From an uncultured Cyclobacteriaceae bacterium (lineage in GTDB: Bacteria; Bacteroidota; Bacteroidia; Cytophagales; Cyclobacteriaceae), in assembly GCA_947492745.1 (NCBI GenBank), contig CANLOE010000012.1:22495-86494 (forward strand): 64,000 nt of DNA. Direction: 5' to 3'. Of this stretch, positions 59,601 through 64,000 are shown piece after piece (position 1 is the stretch's first letter; the number at the start of each line of letters is the position of its first letter). The notes beneath the pieces are model-generated. The model was not told the origin of the DNA and made no database searches. It saw only the letters and a list, made by a program, of their open reading frames with translations. The translations under genes were made by a program, and so were the position numbers.

Positions 59601-62291
59601 CTCACGCTCTTGTCTATCGTTCAGATTTCGGAAAACAAATTCCTTGAAACTCATAAAGACCCGGCCTTCATCGTTCACCAAGTCGATATCGTGTTTGGTA
59701 TTGATGCTGTTTTCCCTATTGTTCTTACTCTTTTTTATGTAGGTCCACATTCTGGTGGATGTCGTCGGCATTTCACGGTATGCATTTACCTCTTTTAAGC
59801 TAAAGGGGAGGTTTAAAGTATCTTCTTTTCCCAAGGCCAGGGGCCAGCCTACGGCTGCTTGCAAGGCATTGTCCACTATTCCGGGAGATACGATATACCC
59901 CTCTTCTTCCGGTTCGGGTAAAACGATTTCTCCCAAGCACTCTTCTTCACTGAAAAAATAACTGATCAATCCTTTGTAGTTATCTCCAAAGGTCAATCCA
60001 TTTTCGGTAAATACTTTATACAAGCGCTCGGTATCCCAGTATTGTGTCAATCGATTACGGATGCCCTGCAAATCGATATCTGCGGGAGTGGAGAGTACAG
60101 TGGTACCCAATTTGCCCTGACTGTGCAGCAGTTCCTTTCCTTCTTCGGGATAGGAATAGATCTCGTAGGCAAACTCTTCTTCATTATGAGTGGGCAGTAG
60201 CCTGATGTGCGCTTCTTTTTCCTCATCGGGCACCTTTATCAGATTGAGCCAACTCACATCTTTGACTTGGGTGACCTTATTGTCCAAACTGTTTTCTCCC
60301 GCTGCCCTGGCCAGTTCCAAATGCGCCTCACCTGCGAGACATTTGGTACCATTGACCTGATGCCCCACCAAGAAGCTTTCCGTGCCTACATAAGTGCTGG
60401 AAAATTTTTGATACTTCAGTGTAGAGGTATTGCGGTGCACTAATGGATGGAGTTTATTTCCTATAGTATTGGATTGCTTTACCTTTTTTGATTTTGGAAT
60501 CCAATACTTACCCTTGGCAAAGGGATAGATAGGCAAGTGCATTTTTTTCAGCTGTATTCCACCGTAACAAAAATGCCATTTGATATTTATACCATTCACC
60601 CAAAGCATTGCCAATTCCGGCCATTGGCCTTTCTCAAAAGAAGTCACCAAATGCTTGTCCAGGCCGGCCTTATCTTCCAATAAAGCACTGACATCCTTCT
60701 GAGGTTTCTTTTCGTCTCCCCAAAAAGCAACTCCATTATCGCTCTCTTTCTTCGTCATCAGGGCTTTTTTCAATTGAGTCAATGTGCTGACCTCAACAGC
60801 GAAACGATGGCGTAATGCTTCTCTACCTATCTGTAGTGTATATGCCAGTTCCAAAAGTGATGCATTGCTGTTCTGTTCCTGATTTAAGAAGGTGGAAAGG
60901 CGGATACGCTGCTGTTCCAATTGTTCCGGTGTTTCGGCGGAAAGACAGATCAACACTTTTTTTGAAGGAAGGCTTTGTGGAGCGCTGTGAACATATGGCT
61001 CCGGTGCTTTTATCAATAGGGCGGCATTGACGTTATTTGCTCCATAGCTTGTCAAAAATGCTGACTTTCTGCCCTTATTTTTGGTGTTCGACCATTCTTT
61101 AGCGGCTGTCAGGAATACCACCCGATGTATTTCTTTGGATATATCCTTGTTTATATTCAATGGGTTGAAGCCTTTTATACCCAGAATACTACCGTATTTC
61201 ATGGATAACAGCACTTTTAACAAAGAATACAATCCGGATGCTGCTTGCGGATGACCGATATTCGGCTTGATGGTACTGATATAACAGGGATTGTCATCTT
61301 GGCCTTCCCGATCGAAAACATTGATCAAGGCATTGGCTTCTATAGCATCCCCTAGGGGTGAACCGACACCATGTGATTCTATATAGTCAATTTCCTCTGG
61401 CCTTACATTTCCTTCTTTTAGAACAGAACGAAAAAGTTGTTCCTGTTGTGCTTGATCCGGTTGTGCAAAAGATCTTGTTTTTCCTCCCGAATTATAGCCA
61501 CTACTGACAATTATCCCATAACTGTCCTGCTCTTTGGTATTATCGGAGTGACTTTTTTGTAAGAGCATGGCCCCACAGCCTTCTGATGAGCAATAGCCCT
61601 GAGCATCATTTGAAAAACTCTTGATATTGTCTGCTCCGGATTCAAAAGAAGTAGGTTTTATTTCTCCGGACTTCCAGGGTTCCACCAGCAGAGTTGCACC
61701 GCCTACCAAAGCAAAATCGCACTCGCCTTTTTCCAATGCGCTGCGGGCATGGTCGATCGCCACATAAATACTGGAGCAAGTGCTGTCCACTACTATCGAT
61801 GGACCTTTCAAATCAAAAACACTGGAAATGCGGCTCGCCAAAAAGGAACTGACCGTTCCGGGGATAATAAACTCCTGAGCAGATAGCTCCGAAGTTGGAA
61901 TATTCTGATAATAAGCGGACATGTCAAAACTATCCTGACCAAGAAAAACACCCACGCGATGTTCTTTCAATGCTGATAATCGCCATCCTGCATCTTCTAT
62001 GGCTCCCCAGCAGGACTCCATCAATAACCGTTGCCGTGGGTCGGTAAACATGAGTGCCGGAGTGGACAAATTGAAGAGATTCTTATCAAAACAATCGATA
62101 TCATCAAAATACATCCCTTTCACCTTGGAAAGATCTCCCCAAGATTTCGATTGTTGTCCCGAATGGAACTCTCGGCGTGAATCGCTCATTCCATCGACAA
62201 AAGATTTTTCTTTCAGTAATGCTTTCCAAAAACCCTCTTTACCCAATCCTTTGGGTAGTTTTATGGAAATACCGATTATTGAACAACTCAT
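53649..62291 (-). CDS. Trans-AT PKS: KS-DH-ACP / KS-KR-ACP / KS
   Basis: 2880 aa. KS1 begins at residue 2 with no loading domain and diverges (VDSTCSSIYVAID, ESHGVGS, PNIGHPQAASG, ILGIKG). DH (about 612-887): GHQVNGTKCLA, so the Pro of HxxxGxxxxP is Ala, while VDNALQA keeps Asp. ACP1 (about 933-1007): EKYGIDSFM. KS2 (about 1062-1487): DTMCSSSLTAIH, EAHGTGT, SNIGHAESAAG. KR (about 1720-2120): YLITGGLGSLG, FSSVASFGN, YATGNAF. ACP2 (about 2140-2217): EYGFDSLTL. KS3 (about 2253-2680): DNACSSVYVALN, EAHGTAT, PNIGHLEAASG. The chain ends in the post-KS linker (PGYPFENKRHW plus about 25 residues), so a downstream ACP is needed. No AT. As KS1 lacks a fused starter, an upstream ACP must feed it, perhaps that of the LnmK-PKS or the free ACP. 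The gene heads the cluster's transcript after a long AT-rich gap. Confidence 0.93.
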   Translation of the reverse strand: MSCSIIGISIKLPKGLGKEGFWKALLKEKSFVDGMSDSRREFHSGQQSKSWGDLSKVKGMYFDDIDCFDKNLFNLSTPALMFTDPRQRLLMESCWGAIEDAGWRLSALKEHRVGVFLGQDSFDMSAYYQNIPTSELSAQEFIIPGTVSSFLASRISSVFDLKGPSIVVDSTCSSIYVAIDHARSALEKGECDFALVGGATLLVEPWKSGEIKPTSFESGADNIKSFSNDAQGYCSSEGCGAMLLQKSHSDNTKEQDSYGIIVSSGYNSGGKTRSFAQPDQAQQEQLFRSVLKEGNVRPEEIDYIESHGVGSPLGDAIEANALINVFDREGQDDNPCYISTIKPNIGHPQAASGLYSLLKVLLSMKYGSILGIKGFNPLNINKDISKEIHRVVFLTAAKEWSNTKNKGRKSAFLTSYGANNVNAALLIKAPEPYVHSAPQSLPSKKVLICLSAETPEQLEQQRIRLSTFLNQEQNSNASLLELAYTLQIGREALRHRFAVEVSTLTQLKKALMTKKESDNGVAFWGDEKKPQKDVSALLEDKAGLDKHLVTSFEKGQWPELAMLWVNGINIKWHFCYGGIQLKKMHLPIYPFAKGKYWIPKSKKVKQSNTIGNKLHPLVHRNTSTLKYQKFSSTYVGTESFLVGHQVNGTKCLAGEAHLELARAAGENSLDNKVTQVKDVSWLNLIKVPDEEKEAHIRLLPTHNEEEFAYEIYSYPEEGKELLHSQGKLGTTVLSTPADIDLQGIRNRLTQYWDTERLYKVFTENGLTFGDNYKGLISYFFSEEECLGEIVLPEPEEEGYIVSPGIVDNALQAAVGWPLALGKEDTLNLPFSLKEVNAYREMPTTSTRMWTYIKKSKNNRENSINTKHDIDLVNDEGRVFMSFKEFVFRNLNDRQERENDKLQAQKQVKNSLGHSALEAGDTISELGDTGENTLKRKTADYFKGLLSKELQLTKEELELNVPFEKYGIDSFMVNRLTNVLEGVFGRLDRTLFFEYLTLNELVDYFIQEHSEKLLGLSHTSTDAQPQQKEKLMRHNEGRPRFSSLEDRIPLPIDKGIKDNSPDSVAIIGLSGRYPGATDIHEFWENLRQGRDSITEIPRDRWEIKDFYTSEKEIMGKSYSKWGGFMEGIDKFDPLFFNISPNEAQLMDPQERLFIQTVWEAIEDAGYTSARLQGKKENKEKSADKVGVYAGVMFQDYSLLGVQQFENGDPLPDGIDGNIANRVSYFFDFQGPSITLDTMCSSSLTAIHMACQGLLTGDAQVAIAGGVNICTHPYKYLMLCQKQFLSSRGRCESFGKEGNGYVPAEGVGAIVLKPLRRALAEGDHIYGVIKGTSINHGGKTNGYTVPNPNAQSATIREAIEKARVRPEDFSYIEAHGTGTSLGDPIEIKGLTKAFLSENKQYCSIGSVKSNIGHAESAAGIAGVTKVLLQLQHRTLVPSLHASQLNPHIDFEKTPFKVQQVSEEWTNKGGQPRLAGISSFGAGGSNAHIIIEEHIVPELGLGQKPQTEHTPVIIVLSARNKEQLQKQVQNLKKYVDASKNLNLPDIAYTLQIGREAMDERLAFTVKDNDSLVRTLKNYLKGDNKGILSNNVKGIKTDSVEGTWRDEEVARAIENKNSASLLSFWVQGRDIDWRQLYPQNAPKRISLPTYPFEQKRCWLPKIQSSQEKSENQHSELTAGEPGNAMTHQGDKGIEKEGKESVRFTPHWKTERLVKIPNKPKTSDDKVTVFVATDSNEIIQEIEKLDSVHAVFELHPAKDVINQVQNNTLQLLEFCKRVIKEKDTGPKKLIVYVPYGGTTFPYRSLMGLLRSVALESPFFKTKLLFDAALDTRSVDLIKDHLENEIVFETTASEVLYRHDLSRLVLTQKEVDTNDMGEGPKIKKEGIYLITGGLGSLGRIFAEFIGADFGARVILTGRSSITPEKQVALEALSSKNVQAHYLSCDISSESATKQMIDEVVDRFGAINGIIHSAGTIQDNYCIKKTASEALNVLSPKIASLIHLDRATKDLELDFFVSFSSVASFGNAGQADYATGNAFMDIFAHHRADMVKKGSRSGKSMAINWPLWKEGGMSPEELYEDTLFKTRGMLAMESNIGVQAFVEALRFKGHQYGIITGNAEKIQKSLNIKVGKKDRYESTPSLEGSIDKVSIQNGILNDISKIIGIDHSEIDTTTELIEYGFDSLTLAQLAGVINATYTCDFTGSTFFELSTVALIAEHLYENAQHSLPQVRASGKTSPVANLMKQKKHEEQHRDKEQGPKDENRLAIISYGGKFPDADDLDAFWQNIIDRTSSIKEVEQDRWKERGIVCNGAHKSMKHVGLMEDIDRFDAPFWEIDPKIAQQMDPQLRLLLPIIWHAIEQAGYAIGKFAEQKVGVFIAADSRDYEVILKSNGEVPDLEAGLSIGMLANMVSYYCNFKGPSESIDNACSSVYVALNQAQRALYSGACDVAIVAGVKLLLDPSGFMIREQLLSKSGAMYSFDEKADGYIRGEGAGCLVLKPLKRAEKDKDTIHAIVAGTGISHNGNKGLSFLAPNVEAQCDAIHEAFQMANINPATVQYIEAHGTATDFNDAAEIAAYKRFFKAAMSDEAYENHRLAIGSVKPNIGHLEAASGIASLLKAILALKHRQIPPVAGFSAPHPSLFLENSPFYIPTAPSHWKANEDAAEKGSHSRRVSLHAVGIGGVNAHVLLEESRSPEQNRDEASTPDKESYRLFVISAKSRKALQQYNKDWLDFIKTMEGIEEDETALLANMAYSSQVAREPMRHRQAIVVKDIPALKACLQKAIQHSGKWSTTSAYLTEGIGDKIQNGMPVSAKDKDSTIGYLSRIAEHWVKGHLLYDELLPHDDTYLKRIPIPGYPFENKRHWFRAMESKESEGDTFERLFYDAFGQ

Positions 62292-62959
62292 ATTGTATCT
62301 TCTTGTTTTACTTGAATATCATCTGGAAAAAAAGAGTATAGTAAGTCCATTTAAGTCCATCTATATGATTTACTTATTAAAAAAATACATTAAATGACTA
62401 TCTATAATTATATTACCCAGCTTCTTATAGTCGTTCTTATTAAGATTCCATCTGCTCTGAGTGAATCTATGAGATGAAGTAAAAACGTTACTATGGAATT
62501 AGAGCAAAAGCCTACAATTGAAATCCCAGAAATGCTGGTTTAAACCCAGCAATATTGATGAAATAAATTATAGCTCTTTTTGTAATAGGTGCAATTTTTA
62601 ATTAAGTGCTGGAGATTTTCATGGTATGATATAGGTTTGGTTATGGTTTATGGTTATTTAAAAATAGTTGTAATAGCAGAAAAAAAGAACCTTTGAGGCA
62701 ACAATTTTCCTTCTATTTTTTAATGATTTTTCTCTAAAACATGCAACCGATTGATTCACAAGTGCCAAATAGATTACAAATAGTTCAATATCATTTTTTT
62801 TGGAATTGATGATGAAAGTCAACAATAACAATTATCTCATTAGAAACTAGAAAATTGTATGGCCAGCGGCCGGCAGACCAGCCATAGCCACTAAATCAGG
62901 TACACAAGTCTTATCGCCCGATGAGACCTCGACCGGTTTGCAGCTATTTAGATCCGGGT
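62292..62959. other. AT-rich intergenic region, probable promoter region of the PKS operon
   Basis: 668 bp without a supported gene separate the NRPS end from the first PKS. This is the largest and most AT-rich gap, so the main promoter for the minus-strand PKS genes should be here. I did not find a convincing TTTG/TAnnTTTG pair. A short direct repeat (aagtccat, twice) occurs at about 62344-62361, 50-70 bp upstream of the ATG. At the other end lies the 18-bp repeat shared with position 1. Confidence 0.5.
62937..62954. repeat. 18-bp direct repeat, right copy
   Basis: Exact copy of bases 1-18, starting 6 bp beyond the stop of the partial NRPS. In the left copy the same bases form the last codon, stop and 3' flank of a transposase tail, so this copy may be the scar of a similar element. 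Confidence 0.5.
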
Positions 62960-64000
62960 TTATTTCAATTCGTTGATGATACGCGCCAACTCCTTAACGT
63001 TCTCTGATTTCAGTATTGTCAAATGATCCCCATTTACGGGATACACTTCCACGGGACGATAACTAAACCGATGCCACCCGTAATCTTCTTCGATGTCCGA
63101 AGGCAGTATAGTATCTTTTGCTTTGAACAGTCTAATGACCGTATCCAACTTTTCGGCATTTTCGGGAGGTGTATATTTGTCCCTGACTTCAAAGTGATTC
63201 GACCAGACATCGAACTGCCCCTTAAGGTTAAAGTTCGGTGCGATTTCTTGAGTATCGGATGCTGCCATCAGGTTTTGAATTTGTTCAAACTGCTCTGCCT
63301 TTGATTTATCCACGAAGGCCGATTTATCGAAAAGTATCTTTTCATCCAGTTTTTGAAGCAGTTCCCCAACCAGTTCGGGCATGCCATACGATTCATTGAG
63401 CATGTGCAGTTGGTCTTCTTCTGTGGGCAATCCCGCATCGAACATCAATAATTCGCTCACTTCCAGGCCAGCATCCCTCAGCTGTAAGGCCATCTCTAAA
63501 ATAATCCTTCCTCCAAACGAATACCCCCCTAAACGGTAAGGACCTTTCGGGGCCACCCGCCTCATTTCACGGATAAAAACCGCAGCCATTTCCTCTACTG
63601 ATTTCAAAGGAGAGGACTTTCCATCGAGTTCAGGTTGCTGAAAGGCATACAAAGGTTGATCGGGATTCAGCAGCCCTTTCAACACGAAATAATCTGTTGC
63701 CGACCCTCCTGCCGGCGGAGCTAAAAATAGAGGACATTTATCTCCTGTGTCGTTCAAGGTCAACAGTACGGTATGCGATGGGGCGGCCTGCCCATAGGTT
63801 TTTACCAGTTCTGATACCGTAGGAAATTCAAATATTCGCGAAACGGAAAACCCTCTTCCAAATAATTTTTCCGTATTCAATTTGGTAAGCATTTTAATGG
63901 CCAATAGGGAATGCCCGCCCAGCGCAAAGAAGTTGTCATGGATACCGATACGCTCCACGCCCAGCAGCTCCTGCCAGATCTCCACCAGCTGTTCTTCCAA
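62960..64000 (-). CDS. NRPS C-terminal part: PCP-thioesterase (truncated by window edge)
   Basis: 346 residues are visible; the gene continues beyond base 64000, so the apparent first Met is internal. PCP (about 4-75): IWQELLGVERIG then NFFALGGHSLLAIKM, typical peptidyl carrier. Type I thioesterase (about 80-345): LFLAPPAGGS, nucleophile GGYSFGGRIILEMA, Asp in MFDAGLP, late NGDHLTIL histidine. It is the end of another multimodular NRPS transcribed in the same direction. Because it has its own TE and is followed by a long gap, it is more likely a neighbouring pathway or an independent product line than the upstream part of the PKS chain, but a shared pathway cannot be excluded. Confidence 0.92.
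   Translation of the reverse strand: MEEQLVEIWQELLGVERIGIHDNFFALGGHSLLAIKMLTKLNTEKLFGRGFSVSRIFEFPTVSELVKTYGQAAPSHTVLLTLNDTGDKCPLFLAPPAGGSATDYFVLKGLLNPDQPLYAFQQPELDGKSSPLKSVEEMAAVFIREMRRVAPKGPYRLGGYSFGGRIILEMALQLRDAGLEVSELLMFDAGLPTEEDQLHMLNESYGMPELVGELLQKLDEKILFDKSAFVDKSKAEQFEQIQNLMAASDTQEIAPNFNLKGQFDVWSNHFEVRDKYTPPENAEKLDTVIRLFKAKDTILPSDIEEDYGWHRFSYRPVEVYPVNGDHLTILKSENVKELARIINELK

Noticed and set aside
62292..62959. Specific promoter call for the PKS operon
   Set aside because: No TTTG/TAnnTTTG pair at proper spacing could be found by eye; only the region as a whole is suggested.

Overview
The window is dominated by one long minus-strand biosynthetic locus for a hybrid trans-AT polyketide synthase (trans-AT PKS) / non-ribosomal peptide synthetase (NRPS). 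The AT-rich intergenic DNA, the lack of strong Shine-Dalgarno sites before most starts and the transposase remnants suggest a Bacteroidota (Cytophagia/Flavobacteria/Chitinophagia-like) host. That taxonomic call is inference. No rRNA, tRNA or marker gene is present.

Layout in transcription order (right to left): (1) the 3' end of a separate NRPS, PCP-TE, running off the right edge (62960-64000). (2) About 670 bp of AT-rich intergenic DNA. (3) A 2880-aa PKS, KS-DH-ACP / KS-KR-ACP / KS (62291-53649). (4) An ACP fused to a flavin enzyme of the halogenase/monooxygenase superfamily (53432-51549). (5) A 10,811-aa synthase (51552-19117). It has two N-terminal NTF2/SnoaL-like domains, seven PKS modules including a C-methyltransferase module, a tandem-ACP module with a beta-branching signature and a module carrying an embedded CrtI-like FAD oxidoreductase, and a C-A(Ser)-PCP module. 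(6) A 1715-aa terminal module KS-(dead AT)-KR-ACP-TE (19106-13959). (7) A sulfotransferase (13896-12805). (8) A 1767-aa PKS that starts with an LnmK-like domain, LnmK-ACP / KS-ACP / KS (12466-7163). (9) A 79-aa orphan protein, a free ACP and a JmjC/cupin-like oxygenase, tightly packed. (10) A trans-acting AT fused to a PfaD-type enoylreductase (5076-2698).

How it works together (inference): no PKS module has an intact cis-AT, so the AT-ER protein is the likely source of malonyl units. LnmK-ACP looks like a starter or donor module. Two PKS proteins end in a KS without an ACP, and each is followed by a gene supplying one (free ACP; ACP-flavoenzyme), which implies split modules. The synthase adds one serine, then extends once more and reduces to a beta-hydroxy acyl-ACP. 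The adjacent sulfotransferase plus terminal TE recall the curacin-type sulfonation/decarboxylation that gives a terminal alkene. The beta-branching ACPs call for an HMG-synthase cassette that is not in this window.

The left 2.6 kb is a graveyard of mobile DNA: an ISL3-like transposase tail, a 1.7-kb decayed IS with two nested miniature elements (MITEs), and fragments. A third copy of the same MITE family lies inside the cluster between the sulfotransferase and the LnmK-PKS. All three have CCCAAA-type terminal inverted repeats and 5-bp AT-rich target duplications.
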